A DNA stretch of 64,000 bases from a virus: positions 1 through 64,000 of IMG/VR virus record IMGVR_UViG_3300035698_022738; one strand, 5' to 3'. A model generated the notes under the pieces. The model made no database searches. It had not been told where the DNA came from and was given only the letters and a program-made list of their open reading frames with translations. This document shows positions 38,462-46,631 of the stretch, piece after piece. Position 1 is the stretch's first letter, and each line of letters begins with the position of its first letter. The translations under genes were made by a program, and so were the position numbers.

Positions 38462-38474
38462 ATTGTTATAGCTC

Positions 38475-38520
38475 AAAAACTGCCTCGTTTTCGTTCTATG
38501 ATACGAGGCAGTTTTTTTTT
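38475..38520 (+). terminator. Strong Rho-independent terminator after the lysis genes
   Basis: Inverted repeat AAAAACTGCCTCG (38475-38487) / CGAGGCAGTTTTT (38504-38516) with a run of nine T. It separates the structural/lysis block from the replication block and ends immediately before the helicase gene. Confidence 0.92.
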
Positions 38521-38529
38521 GTGGAGAAA

Positions 38530-39888
38530 ATGCTTACATTTTTGGTTGGAGATACCTACACAAAAATAGAGGACGCTAACCTTGCGGTCAGGTCGAAGAT
38601 CAAAAAAGCTGTGTCGGCCAGACCCCAGGGTTTTCAGTATATGAAGAAGTTTAGGGATGGGTTTTGGGATGGCTATATCTCATTGCTCAAAGATAGCAGG
38701 TTCCCTACGGGACTCTTGCAACAAGTCACAGATGATCTGGATGAGTCCGGCACTGAGTATCAAATATCGAGGGTATCTGAAACTCCCTGTCCTGATATGG
38801 ATGCAATTGAAATCGAGGGATTTGATCTACGACCCTACCAAAGAGATGCGGTTGAAAAATCTCTAAGGGCCGGGCGTGGTGTTTTGGAAATGGCTACAAA
38901 CTCCGGTAAGACTCTTGTTGCGGCCTCGATTATCCGAGCAACTGGTATGCAGGCCATTGTCATTGTACCCAATCGTACCCTGCTTTTTCAGACAGCGGAA
39001 AGTCTGTCTAAAATGCTTGGTGCTGAGATTGGGATGTTTGGTGGAAACCACAAAGATTTCCTGCCTGTGACTGTGACTACAATGCAGTCACTAAAAAAGA
39101 TGACAAAAACAGAGGATATATCCAGCAACCAAACTCTCATCATTGATGAATGTCATCATACTCGGGCCGGACAGATTTTTGATACAATCTTCTCCGTTCC
39201 AGGTTATTTTAGATTTGGAATGTCTGGGACCCCCATCCGAGGTGATGACTTGAGCGACCTCAAGCTGATGGCAGCTACCGGAGGTGTAATCTGCTCAGTC
39301 TCCAACATGGACCTAATTGACAGTGATTTCTCGGAGATGCCTACGGTCTTTTTTCTCTCAGTCGAGGTGCCTAACCGTGGGGGTGAGACAGACTATCAAG
39401 AGGCCTATCGAGCGTGCATTGTCCGCAACCACGTCCGCAATGATTTGATTGTCTCAATTGCAGAGAGAGAGTCAAAGAGTCGGGGGCCTGTTCTGGTTCT
39501 GGTTGACTGGATTGAGCACCTTGATTCAATACGATCTCTCTACTCAGGGGAAGGAAACTGGCTGTTTTTGAATGGCTCTATGTCACAGGCTGAGATAGTT
39601 AGTGGCCTCGAAGAGTTTAGATCAGGGACGGTAGATGCCATGGTTGCCACTGATATATTTGGTGAGGGTATCGACGTGCCTGCAATTTGTACCGTTGTCA
39701 TGGCAAGCGGGGGGAAAAGTCGTATCAAGGTCCTGCAAAGGATTGGTCGGGGTATGCGTAAAGGAAAAGAGTGCGAAGGTCTGCATGTGTATGATTTTTT
39801 GGATGATACCCACGACATATTGCTATCTCATTCCGCTCAGAGATATGAGGTTTACAAGGGAGAGGGATTTGCCATTAAAAGAGCCTGA
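38530..39888 (+). CDS. UvsW-like superfamily 2 DNA helicase
   Basis: This protein has about 452 residues from ATG 38530 (a GTG at 38521 in frame abuts the terminator). Walker A is ATNSGKT, motif II is DECH, motif III-like is SGTP, and motifs V/VI are DIFGEGIDVPAI and QRIGRGMR. The N-terminal ~100 residues resemble the small beta-alpha domain of T4 UvsW that precedes the helicase core. UvsW-type enzymes remodel branched DNA and R-loops, helping the switch from origin- to recombination-driven replication. It heads the replication block. The next gene starts inside its end. Confidence 0.88.
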   Translation: MLTFLVGDTYTKIEDANLAVRSKIKKAVSARPQGFQYMKKFRDGFWDGYISLLKDSRFPTGLLQQVTDDLDESGTEYQISRVSETPCPDMDAIEIEGFDLRPYQRDAVEKSLRAGRGVLEMATNSGKTLVAASIIRATGMQAIVIVPNRTLLFQTAESLSKMLGAEIGMFGGNHKDFLPVTVTTMQSLKKMTKTEDISSNQTLIIDECHHTRAGQIFDTIFSVPGYFRFGMSGTPIRGDDLSDLKLMAATGGVICSVSNMDLIDSDFSEMPTVFFLSVEVPNRGGETDYQEAYRACIVRNHVRNDLIVSIAERESKSRGPVLVLVDWIEHLDSIRSLYSGEGNWLFLNGSMSQAEIVSGLEEFRSGTVDAMVATDIFGEGIDVPAICTVVMASGGKSRIKVLQRIGRGMRKGKECEGLHVYDFLDDTHDILLSHSAQRYEVYKGEGFAIKRA

Positions 39889-40423
39889 TCTCGTTATACA
39901 ATATAAGCAAGCATGCCGGGAGGTCCTGGGGGCCTCTGTCAGGGTTGCCAAAAAACACTTCGAGAAATTTAATCTTGTGGAAGGTAGCCTGGCTCGGGAA
40001 GGTGTCTCACCCAGGCACTTTGCATTTTCTGTCGTGAAATATTGGAGACCATTCGTAGAATCAAAGGGTTGGCGAAGTCTCCCCATCAACATTTTCCTCG
40101 GGAAGAAAGCTCGTGACAGATACTTTGATGAGATCATCGAAAAGCCATATCTCAATCTGGGGTTCTCCGAGAAAACAAGAACTGAGTCCAATGTCCTGGC
40201 CGATGAGATATGCGTTGGTCGATATGTGATTGAGAGTTACATCTACTACGATTTGGAAGTCAGCCCAGAAGAAGCCATAGGGAATTTGAGGCTTTCAGAG
40301 GACTGGCAATTTGCCATGGAACAAGGCCAGCGACCAGTTCAAAAAGCTGCTCGGGCTCTCTGCTCTTTGTACGGGATAGACAGCAAATCATCTAACTACA
40401 ATCGATTGGCGGAGGATGCATGA
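39869..40423 (+). CDS. Unknown protein of the replication block
   Basis: I choose TTG 39869 because GGGAGAGGG lies just before it; ATG 39845 in the same frame has no site. The product has about 184 residues, helical, with no known motif. It lies between the UvsW-like helicase and the DnaB-like helicase and overlaps both, so a helicase loader or ssDNA-associated role is conceivable; nothing in the sequence proves it. Confidence 0.65.
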   Translation: MPLKEPDLVIQYKQACREVLGASVRVAKKHFEKFNLVEGSLAREGVSPRHFAFSVVKYWRPFVESKGWRSLPINIFLGKKARDRYFDEIIEKPYLNLGFSEKTRTESNVLADEICVGRYVIESYIYYDLEVSPEEAIGNLRLSEDWQFAMEQGQRPVQKAARALCSLYGIDSKSSNYNRLAEDA

Positions 40424-41724
40424 AAGAGCAATATGGGTGGAGCCTTGAGTTCCGGCGCAGGATTATTGCCCTATGCCTCGATCCTACATGGTTCTCAAGT
40501 TTTGGTGTGTTAGTTATCAAACCAGAATTTTTTGATCTGGAAGAGGAGCGTGAAGTTGTCACAGAAATTATTGATTTTTACGAGAAATATCAAAGGGCTC
40601 CATATGAGGACGAGCTGCTGACAATATTCGATGGAGAGGACGATATATTTTCTGACCTTGTGGAAGAATGCTTTGACCTTCTGGAAGTGGGGGACCTTGA
40701 ATTTGCCAAGGACAGCTCCCTGCAATTTGCTAAAGAGCAAGCCATGAAAAATGCGATCCTTGCCTCTGCTGATGACATTAAGGGCGGGGACTTGTCAAAG
40801 CCAATTGAACGGGTCGAAGAGGCTATGCACGTCGGCTTGGATATCAATGATCTTGGCCTGTCCCTGAAGGATGACAGGAGTTGGGCTTATGAGGAACGGT
40901 CAGACAACAAGATGATGACTGGCTGGCATTTGGTTGACATCATGCTTGAGGGAGGTCTTGGCCCAGGTGAATTGGGAGTTATCCTGGGGTCAACAAATGT
41001 TGGCAAGACCAGAGCTCTCATCAACATCGGAGTCGGGGCCTCTGGAATTGTAGGTAGGGCAACTGTTGGACATGTGACGTTGGAGTTGTCTGCTCGAAAA
41101 GTTGCCAAGAGGTATGCAGCTCGGACGGTCTTCCGGTGGATTGGTACAGAGGACCCCGATGAGTATTTGGATGAGTTCCACGAATCTACTGCGTTCAAGA
41201 TGCCGGGGAACATTTACATAAAAGAGTTCCCAACTTCATCTGCCAGTGCGCGTGAGGTAGACATTTGGATAGAGCGTCTGAAGATGTCTGGGGTTGAACT
41301 TGATCTGCTCATCGTAGACTCTCCGGATGAGATGGCACATGAATCTATCGGAGAATATCGGCACAACATCGGCCATACGTTTAAGCTGCTTCGGGCCATT
41401 GGGATCAAGTGGGATATCCCCGTGTGGGTAGCTGCCCAGGGAACCAGAGACAGCCTATCGAAAGAAGTCGTGACCCTCAAGGATATTGCTGAGAGCTTTG
41501 ACAAGGCTCGGATAGCTGATGTTGTTCTGGCCCTATGCCAAACCGTTGCTGAAGAAGAAGATGAAAAGCTACGTTTGTTTGCGGCAAAGGTCAGGGACGG
41601 CGATAAGGGTTGGATGGTAGAATGTCATACTGACAGCGATAGTCATGCAATAATTTCTGAGAGTTTTATAACCCGGTCTGAAATGGCAGAGCGGAAAAAC
41701 GAAAGAATGCAGAGTAGGATGTAG
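40420..41724 (+). CDS. DnaB-like replicative helicase
   Basis: This 434-residue protein overlaps the preceding gene (ATGA). The C-terminal RecA-like core has Walker A GSTNVGKT near residue 190 after GLGPGELGVIL, Walker B LDLLIVDSPDE near 301, and WVAAQGTR as the H3/Q-type motif near 345. The N-terminal ~150 residues are helical like the DnaB N domain. It unwinds the template ahead of the polymerase and is expected to work with the primase at 43249 and polymerase at 59214. Confidence 0.87.
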   Translation: MKEQYGWSLEFRRRIIALCLDPTWFSSFGVLVIKPEFFDLEEEREVVTEIIDFYEKYQRAPYEDELLTIFDGEDDIFSDLVEECFDLLEVGDLEFAKDSSLQFAKEQAMKNAILASADDIKGGDLSKPIERVEEAMHVGLDINDLGLSLKDDRSWAYEERSDNKMMTGWHLVDIMLEGGLGPGELGVILGSTNVGKTRALINIGVGASGIVGRATVGHVTLELSARKVAKRYAARTVFRWIGTEDPDEYLDEFHESTAFKMPGNIYIKEFPTSSASAREVDIWIERLKMSGVELDLLIVDSPDEMAHESIGEYRHNIGHTFKLLRAIGIKWDIPVWVAAQGTRDSLSKEVVTLKDIAESFDKARIADVVLALCQTVAEEEDEKLRLFAAKVRDGDKGWMVECHTDSDSHAIISESFITRSEMAERKNERMQSRM

Positions 41725-41733
41725 AGGAGAGAT

Positions 41734-41970
41734 ATGAGAGACATTGCACTCAGGCCGATGGTAGGCAAAAAAGAGCTTGGAGTTGACGAGCTGGGAGAAG
41801 TCTCCAAACTTTACAGCTTGTGGCAAGGCCTCTGCAAGTACGAGAGGCTGAACCATATGATACCATTTATCATCATTACATCAGATGATAATCCATACGT
41901 TGTAGAGTACAAAAATTTGTACCGTAAACTGCACCTGGCGGCGAAGCAAAAAACACAGATTGGCCGCTAA
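41734..41970 (+). CDS. Small unknown protein
   Basis: This 78-residue protein is preceded by AGAGGAGAGAT, an excellent ribosome site, nine bases after the helicase gene. Contains FIIITSDDNPYVVEYKNLYRKLHLAAKQK, basic at the C terminus. No family recognised. Confidence 0.68.
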   Translation: MRDIALRPMVGKKELGVDELGEVSKLYSLWQGLCKYERLNHMIPFIIITSDDNPYVVEYKNLYRKLHLAAKQKTQIGR

Positions 41971-42066
41971 GGCCTGTTTCAATGTGTTCAGGTCATTTCA
42001 TGCCTATAACAACAAAAAACGTCAGGAACGGGCCTCCAGGGGCCTTAGAAGGCAGGTAGGGGGTAT

Positions 42067-42507
42067 ATGATGGGGGAAAAGACGAAAGAAGGAACGAAAA
42101 TGGCTCTCCATAAGGGTGACAGGGTGAGGATCATGGCGACTGTCGATTCTCAATACATTGGCTACTTGGAGATTCAGGAGCTTGCTAAGAGTGCAGAGAA
42201 ATCAATTGTCGTGTGGCCGAATGACGCGAGCAACCTGGAAGAACTGAGAAAATTGTGGTTGGAAAATCAGCCCAAAGTTGCTGTCAGAGAAATGCTCTCG
42301 AAGCCAGAGGTCGGGATTTTCCTTGGCTGGTCACGGAGAGCTGTTGGTCGGTATATCTCTGGCTACGATGGGGGAAATGGATTGAGTATACACAAGCTGT
42401 ACCGAGTTGGGGTTGTGGCAATCCTGGATGGGACAATCAGGTATTTTATACCTCGTTATGCTTTGCCGGATGATCTCATTCTTGTTGACCAAAGAGAGGA
42501 AACGTGA
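42067..42507 (+). CDS. Small unknown protein, possibly DNA-binding
   Basis: This 146-residue protein starts at ATG 42067 after AGGTAGGGGGTAT. An internal segment, REMLSKPEVGIFLGWSRRAVGRYISGYDGGNGLSIHKLYRVG (in two parts), looks like a helix-turn-helix followed by a wing, which would fit a small regulator; this is a pattern reading only. The ~95-base leader upstream resembles that of the gene at 7300. Confidence 0.65.
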   Translation: MMGEKTKEGTKMALHKGDRVRIMATVDSQYIGYLEIQELAKSAEKSIVVWPNDASNLEELRKLWLENQPKVAVREMLSKPEVGIFLGWSRRAVGRYISGYDGGNGLSIHKLYRVGVVAILDGTIRYFIPRYALPDDLILVDQREET

Positions 42508-42564
42508 TACCATTGAGTTGGATAGCAGCTTTCGATGTCTTCAGCGGCTGCATCCCTTCCTCTT

Positions 42565-42619
42565 GCGGGGGACGGGGTACTGACAACATACCCTGTCCCT
42601 CGCTTTGATTCAGGGACAG
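42565..42619 (+). ncRNA. Mutually exclusive RNA hairpins (attenuator-like)
   Basis: Arm A (42565-42579, GCGGGGGACGGGGTA) pairs fully with arm B (42589-42603, TACCCTGTCCCTCGC), 15 pairs including two G-U. Part of B, CTGTCCCT (42593-42600), also pairs perfectly with arm C, AGGGACAG (42612-42619). A:B and B:C cannot form together. The element lies in a 190-base gap; no T-tract follows, so it is not a simple terminator. Confidence 0.55.
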
Positions 42620-42640
42620 CCCCAGAGAGACAATCTCCTG

Positions 42641-42650
42641 CGTTATATAT
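42641..42650 (+). promoter_or_regulatory. CGTTATATAT box, candidate promoter
   Basis: Matches the CGTTwTATATA box seen at 44206, 48062 and 58595, and lies 50 bases before the gene at 42700. The upstream half found at the other sites is not clear here. Confidence 0.3.
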
Positions 42651-42699
42651 CTAAGATGGGGGAAATTTCGATGAAACTTTACAGGAAAGGGGTCGTAAA

Positions 42700-43041
42700 A
42701 TGACGAAAAAATTTGATGCACGGATTCAAGGGGAACGAAAAACGATGTCAGTCAGAGAGTTCCGTAAGCTGGGTTTTCTGCAAGAGGTCAACCGCCAAAT
42801 TCTGCACCCCATTGGTCTGGCTCTTGAGGTCAGGCTGTTGGAGGATGGGACAGAGGAATTTGGCAGGATTTGGGACAGTCGGGATGACCCGGAAGGGTTT
42901 GCCTATGTGGATGGCCCCGATCAAGAAAAAGCCATCCCCTATTTGGAGCATTGGGTACAACATGCTCGGGCTCGGGTTAAGAGATTTGGCTGGCTCATTC
43001 AGCCTGTCGGAGAAAAGATTGAGGTAAAGGATGAGGGATGA
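42700..43041 (+). CDS. Small unknown phage protein
   Basis: This 113-residue protein follows GGAAAGGGG. It is a mix of charged helices (DARIQGERKTMSVREFRKLG) and a short GFAYVDGPDQEKAIPYLEHW segment. Coupled by a ten-base overlap to the next small gene, and through it to the primase, it probably belongs to the replication operon. Function unknown. Confidence 0.68.
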   Translation: MTKKFDARIQGERKTMSVREFRKLGFLQEVNRQILHPIGLALEVRLLEDGTEEFGRIWDSRDDPEGFAYVDGPDQEKAIPYLEHWVQHARARVKRFGWLIQPVGEKIEVKDEG

Positions 43042-43252
43042 CATGTTTCCAGGGATCGATCCCTTGATTGGTGGGGATTCTGCTTTGTACAGAAGCCACA
43101 TTGCCTCAGCGATAGATATTCCTGAGTACAAATCCTATCTCTATTTGACTGAGTCTTGTTGGGTGCCATCCACAAAGACAATGCCCAACCGATGGATAAG
43201 GTTCTGGCACAAAGTCTTTTTTGGGTTCCGGTGGGAGGCACCAAAAGAATGA
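43031..43252 (+). CDS. Small unknown protein upstream of primase
   Basis: This 73-residue protein starts at ATG 43031 (GAGGTAAAG upstream) and ends in an ATGA overlap with the primase gene, which supports it as real. It is rich in Trp, Phe and Tyr near the C terminus (NRWIRFWHKVFFGFRW). No known family. Confidence 0.6.
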   Translation: MRDDMFPGIDPLIGGDSALYRSHIASAIDIPEYKSYLYLTESCWVPSTKTMPNRWIRFWHKVFFGFRWEAPKE

Positions 43253-44181
43253 TCGAAAGTTGGCTCGAACAGAACTTTGATACATTGCTGGCACGGGACG
43301 GGCAAGAGATCAGGATCAATTGCCCGTTTTGTGCTGGGGGTGATACGGATCACCACTTGTATGTCAATGTCTATGACGCCCCTGTGGCTCATTGCTTCAA
43401 GTGTGAATGGAGAGGCAATCATTATCAGTTGCTCATGCAATGCGGGATGTTTGAGACAGCTCGTGATGTATTTGATGTCTTGGAGGGTAGAGGTACTCCA
43501 GACGTTGGAGAGTTTTCTTCTTTGGCAGATAGACTGTCTCTAACGGATAAGTTGCTTGATACCCCGCAGGACCTTGAGATGCCTGACTGGTTTGTACCCT
43601 TCAAGTATGGTGGGAAGTTGGATACTCATGCGGGTATGGTTTTTCGGTACGCTTGTAACAGAATGGACCTGTCTGACATCCTTGCTTATGGAGTTGGCTA
43701 TTGCAAAGACACAACGCATCCGGCAGCTTTCAGGTTGATCCTACCTGTCGAAAGAGGGTTCTGGCAAGGCCGCTCGATATCATCTAATTCAAGGGCAAAG
43801 TATCTATCTACAAGCAGTCCCAAAGGGGATGTATTGTTCAATGCTGGTGCTTTGGATAGTCAGGGGACATTGTACATAGCTGAGGGCATACTGAGTGCTA
43901 TTGCCCTTGGACCAAAAGCTCTTGCAATCCTGGGTAAGAGAGCGACACGAGGTCAGATAAAGAGGATGTTGGCACGAGCTCAGGCCCGAGAGGTCATCAT
44001 AGCTTTGGATGCCGGGGAAGCATACAGTCCTGGGACAATCGAGTTGGCAAAGGCTTTTGCCAATATCGGGGCTCAAGTCAAAATCAGGAATTATGCTTTT
44101 GGGGACCCTGACAATTACACGGAATACACAGACATACCATTTACAGATCGGTATGAGATTGAGGCGGCACTGTCTTTTTAG
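43249..44181 (+). CDS. DnaG-like primase (zinc ribbon plus TOPRIM)
   Basis: I place the start at ATG 43249, coupled to the preceding stop (ATGA) with GGGAGG upstream; 310 residues. The N-terminal zinc ribbon is CPFC...H...CFKC (residues ~25-60). A TOPRIM-like core follows from ~200: LYIAEGILSAIALG (the conserved E), LAILGKRAT, and VIIALDAGEAYSPG with D and E in place of the usual DxD. The protein is shorter than bacterial DnaG and lacks a helicase-binding domain; it resembles compact phage primases. It makes primers for the polymerase at 59214. Confidence 0.85.
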   Translation: MIESWLEQNFDTLLARDGQEIRINCPFCAGGDTDHHLYVNVYDAPVAHCFKCEWRGNHYQLLMQCGMFETARDVFDVLEGRGTPDVGEFSSLADRLSLTDKLLDTPQDLEMPDWFVPFKYGGKLDTHAGMVFRYACNRMDLSDILAYGVGYCKDTTHPAAFRLILPVERGFWQGRSISSNSRAKYLSTSSPKGDVLFNAGALDSQGTLYIAEGILSAIALGPKALAILGKRATRGQIKRMLARAQAREVIIALDAGEAYSPGTIELAKAFANIGAQVKIRNYAFGDPDNYTEYTDIPFTDRYEIEAALSF

Positions 44182-44217
44182 ATGCCACACTTTTGTGGTG
44201 TGCGACGTTATATATAG
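44181..44217 (+). promoter_or_regulatory. Two-box candidate promoter GATGCCACACTTTT-N11-CGTTATATATAG
   Basis: Both boxes and the 11-base gap recur at 48037-48074. It starts at the stop of the primase gene and precedes a structured leader. The CGTTATATATAG part contains a passable -10 (TATATA). No match to a standard -35 was seen. Confidence 0.5.
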
Positions 44218-44219
44218 TG

Positions 44220-44290
44220 CAGCTGGCTAAGTCAGCTGTCTCCTATGCGAGAGGCGATCCTTGATTGTATGGGGTCGCCTCTCTGCTAAA
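44220..44290 (+). ncRNA. Structured leader RNA
   Basis: Two hairpins lie in tandem: CAGCTG...CAGCTG (from 44220) and GAGAGGCGATCC...GGGTCGCCTCTC (to ~44286, one G-U). The outer GCAG/CTGC could close both. It is downstream of the candidate promoter and upstream of the small gene at 44317; no T-tract. It could be a 5' stabiliser or regulatory leader. Confidence 0.45.
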
Positions 44291-44316
44291 ATGAGAGGTG
44301 CAAGATAAAAATAAAA

Positions 44317-44493
44317 GTGAGTGGAAAAGTGTACGAGGTGTCATACACTAGCAAGGGAGTATGCCTCGATTGTGGTAGTCATACCACTGTGTACCATACA
44401 GTGGATACCAAGTCTTTTCGAGACTGCGATTGCTCTGATGCTCGTAATGTAATTGAGATGGAAAGTGAGAGGCAAGTATGCCACATATTGTAG
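44317..44493 (+). CDS. Small zinc-ribbon-like protein (58 residues)
   Basis: The GTG frame at 44317 encodes a 58-residue protein with CLDCGSHTTVYHTVDTKSF and CDCSD, four to five cysteines in zinc-ribbon arrangement. GAGAGGT sits further upstream and would suit an in-frame ATA at 44305 better, so the exact start is uncertain. It overlaps the antitoxin gene by 16 bases. Role unknown. Confidence 0.55.
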   Translation: MSGKVYEVSYTSKGVCLDCGSHTTVYHTVDTKSFRDCDCSDARNVIEMESERQVCHIL

Positions 44494-44675
44494 GAGCCAC
44501 AATAGCCAAAGTGGATTTTGCACGATTGGTAGCAAAGGCTACAGAGACCGGGGAACCAATCCACACTGTACGGTTCAATAAGCCGTTTGCGGTCTTAGTC
44601 AGTTGTGACACTTGGCAAGCCCTGAATGACAGGGTTGATGAGTTAGAGGAAAAATTGAAAGGGGATGTAGAATGA
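44478..44675 (+). CDS. Phd/YefM-family antitoxin, orphan
   Basis: This 65-residue protein fits the Phd/YefM N-terminal fold: short beta-strand, helix with DFARLVAKATETGEPI, strand HTVRFNKPFAVLVSCDTWQALNDR (in parts), then a charged C-terminal helix that would bind a toxin. No RelE-, Doc- or other toxin-like gene is adjacent. Known phage use of such orphans is to neutralise host toxin-antitoxin defences or to act as small repressors; either is inference. A second relative is at 58964. The stop overlaps the lipoprotein start. Confidence 0.75.
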   Translation: MPHIVGATIAKVDFARLVAKATETGEPIHTVRFNKPFAVLVSCDTWQALNDRVDELEEKLKGDVE

Positions 44676-45031
44676 AACGTGTCTTGATAGTTGTGTTGTC
44701 GTTGGTGCTGTTGTTGGGATTTGTGATGGCCTGCGGTGGGACTGAAGATACCGGGGGTGCTCAGTTGAGCAAGCCGTGTGAGCCGACAATGCTTGCTGGT
44801 CGTGGAGATGATATTGTAGATGTATCCGGCGTAGAGGGCTGCACCCGTGTTGTGTATACCCACAAAGGTGAGTCAAATTTCATTGTCAAACCGTATGATT
44901 CCAGCAACGAGCTGATGTCTGGCTTTATCAACGAGGTCGGGGACTACGCTGGCACAAGCAAATGGAACCAGAGAACTGCGTCCCTTGAGATAACAGCCGA
45001 CGGGAGCTGGACAATCAATATCAGCAAGTAA
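44672..45031 (+). CDS. Phage-encoded lipoprotein
   Basis: This 119-residue protein has a classic lipoprotein signal: MKR, hydrophobic VLIVVLSLVLLLGFVMA and lipobox cysteine at residue 21 (FVMA-C). The mature part is small, polar and beta-rich (CTRVVYTHKGE...NFIVKP, ASLEITADGSWTINIS). Phage lipoproteins are known to block superinfection or alter the host surface, but this one has no recognisable domain. Coupled to the antitoxin gene by an ATGA overlap. Confidence 0.82.
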   Translation: MKRVLIVVLSLVLLLGFVMACGGTEDTGGAQLSKPCEPTMLAGRGDDIVDVSGVEGCTRVVYTHKGESNFIVKPYDSSNELMSGFINEVGDYAGTSKWNQRTASLEITADGSWTINISK

Positions 45032-45040
45032 CCAAATCAT

Positions 45041-45071
45041 ACTGAGCTGGTGCTCTAAGTGCCAGCTCAGT
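45041..45071 (+). ncRNA. 10-bp hairpin in intergenic gap
   Basis: ACTGAGCTGG / CCAGCTCAGT, perfect stem, 11-base loop, placed between the lipoprotein stop and the AAGGAG of the next gene. No T-tract, so it is probably an mRNA processing or stability element rather than a terminator. Confidence 0.6.
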
Positions 45072-45084
45072 GTAAGGAGAAATT

Positions 45085-45627
45085 ATGATGGCTAAGGTTA
45101 TTCCATTTCCAAAAGGCAAATATGATATAATTCTTGCTGACCCTCCATGGAATGAGACAGGCGGGGATCGCCTCCGACGTGGTGCAGATAGACACTACGA
45201 CCTGATGAAAACAAAGGATATAGCATGTCTCCCTGTGTCGGAGATATCTGCTGACAACGCCCACCTGTACTTATGGGTAACAAACAACTTCTTGCACGAC
45301 GGCTTGCATGTGATGCAAGCATGGGGTTTCGATTACAAGACAGCAGTGACATGGGTGAAGGACAGATTTGGTCTTGGTCAATACTTCCGAGGTCAACCTG
45401 AGCATTGTTTGTTTGGTGTACGTGGGATGCTCCCTTACAAAGTTGTTGACGGGAAAAGGCAACAGGGTGTGACTGTAATCAATGCACCACGAGGGGAGCA
45501 CAGCAAAAAGCCAGAAGAGTTGCGGACAATGATTGAAAAGGTGTCTGACCGCGATGGATACAAAAAGATTGAGTTGTTTGCGAGAAATAAAGTTGCTGGT
45601 TGGGATTCGTGGGGCCTGGAAGTCTGA
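45085..45627 (+). CDS. MT-A70-family adenine N6-methyltransferase
   Basis: This 180-residue protein follows AAGGAGAAATT. It has the catalytic DPPW near residues 20-24 (ILADPPWNETGG), LYLWVTNNFL, the WVKDRFGLGQYFRGQPEHCLFGVRG segment (in parts) with conserved H, and SKKPEELRTMIE. MT-A70 proteins methylate adenine N6 in DNA or RNA. In phages they usually protect DNA against restriction. Compact, no target recognition domain. Confidence 0.9.
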   Translation: MMAKVIPFPKGKYDIILADPPWNETGGDRLRRGADRHYDLMKTKDIACLPVSEISADNAHLYLWVTNNFLHDGLHVMQAWGFDYKTAVTWVKDRFGLGQYFRGQPEHCLFGVRGMLPYKVVDGKRQQGVTVINAPRGEHSKKPEELRTMIEKVSDRDGYKKIELFARNKVAGWDSWGLEV

Positions 45628-45656
45628 TTGTTGCATAACTGAGAGGAACTCAAAAC

Positions 45657-45768
45657 ATGGGAAGAGACAAAAAGGATTACGGAATGGGGCGGATCGGCCT
45701 GAGAACTTGCTTTGCTTATTTCCTGATGCTGTCGATAATGGTGGTGGCTATCGGGATTACATTTTACT
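45657..45768 (+). repeat. Direct repeat, left copy (112 identical bases)
   Basis: Bases 45657-45768 match 47287-47398 without a difference; similarity continues to the TAGTCCGG shortly after. The two copies are 1630 bases apart and flank three genes. Confidence 0.92.
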
Positions 45769-45794
45769 GCATGATCAAAGTTTTTGGAGGATAG
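45657..45794 (+). CDS. Small membrane protein, copy 1 of a duplicated gene (45 residues)
   Basis: The ATG after GAGAGGAACTCAAAAC opens a 45-residue frame: basic N terminus (MGRDKKDYGMGRIGLR), one membrane helix (LMLSIMVVAIGITFY), short tail. It is nearly identical to the protein at 47287. Its size suggests a holin-like or superinfection-type peptide; function unknown. Confidence 0.7.
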   Translation: MGRDKKDYGMGRIGLRTCFAYFLMLSIMVVAIGITFYCMIKVFGG

Positions 45795-45930
45795 TCCGGT
45801 TGGTTCTTTGGTCCTCATATTTCACGAGAGGACTCGGGGACTTTACGGCCCGGAATTGTAATTATATTAAAGCATATTCTCTTCAATTCGTCTCACCTCT
45901 AAAGAGGGTGGGTTTCCAGGAGGTTTTAAT

Positions 45931-46620
45931 ATGATAGGGATGGGTGTGAACTTATGGACAAAGAGTGGTGCGGGTGCTCCTGCTCCTGACCTTTGGTGGA
46001 ATTTAGATGGAACCATCGTAGATCCGCAGGTAGCTTATCAGCCAAAGGGGGCATTATCATATGCAGCCAGCAAGCTTAATTTACCAGACCCTGGAACGAA
46101 TGACGCCAGCGAAGGGACGGCACCAACCTGGGATAGTGTGAACGGTTGGACATTTGATGGTATTAACGATTTTCTACGTACTGGTGCGGTGCCAACTGTC
46201 TCAACTGGTTCTATGATTGTGCAATACGCTAATAATCCCATAGGTTCTATCGCCGATGGGCCTTGTGGTTGTCTTGCTTCGCCGTTGACGCAGGATAGAT
46301 TCTATTTTTATATAGACGGCACCAGCAACCTAACACTCTACGGCAATGGCAAATATTCTGCTGGTACTTGGATGGCTGGTGGAAATATAGCAATAGCCGG
46401 ATTGAAGGGGTATAAGAATGGAGCGTTTGATGTAAATATTGCAGCTGGTGGCGAAGCGACACATACAACTGTAGCCGTCGGTTGTTTACATTCTGTCTAT
46501 GCTCCACCTGATGATTGGGTAAATTTTTTTGATGGAAACATTATTGCATTTGCCCTCTATGATTACACTCTGACGGGACCAAACGTGACAGCACTGGCAG
46601 CGAGAATGGCAGCGATCTAA
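45931..46620 (+). CDS. LamG/concanavalin-like lectin-domain protein
   Basis: This 229-residue protein follows CCAGGAGGTTTTAAT. The pattern WNLDGTIVDPQ..., WTFDGINDFLRTGAV, DGTSNLTLYGN, FFDGNIIAFALYDYTL is that of LamG-like jelly-roll domains found in phage adhesins and structural proteins. It lies inside the duplicated-repeat cassette, far from the tail genes, so it may be an extra decoration or receptor-binding protein acquired as a cassette. No signal peptide. Confidence 0.72.
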   Translation: MIGMGVNLWTKSGAGAPAPDLWWNLDGTIVDPQVAYQPKGALSYAASKLNLPDPGTNDASEGTAPTWDSVNGWTFDGINDFLRTGAVPTVSTGSMIVQYANNPIGSIADGPCGCLASPLTQDRFYFYIDGTSNLTLYGNGKYSAGTWMAGGNIAIAGLKGYKNGAFDVNIAAGGEATHTTVAVGCLHSVYAPPDDWVNFFDGNIIAFALYDYTLTGPNVTALAARMAAI

Positions 46621-46631
46621 CGGAGGAAACA

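Noticed and set aside
38521-38532. GTG 38521 as helicase start
   Set aside because: It directly follows the T-tract of the terminator with no ribosome site; ATG 38530 has GGAG close by, though the gap is short, so the choice stays open.
44181-44217. Terminator after the primase gene
   Set aside because: Hairpin potential (CACAC...GTGTG) is weak and not followed by T; the two-box match to 48037 favours a promoter.
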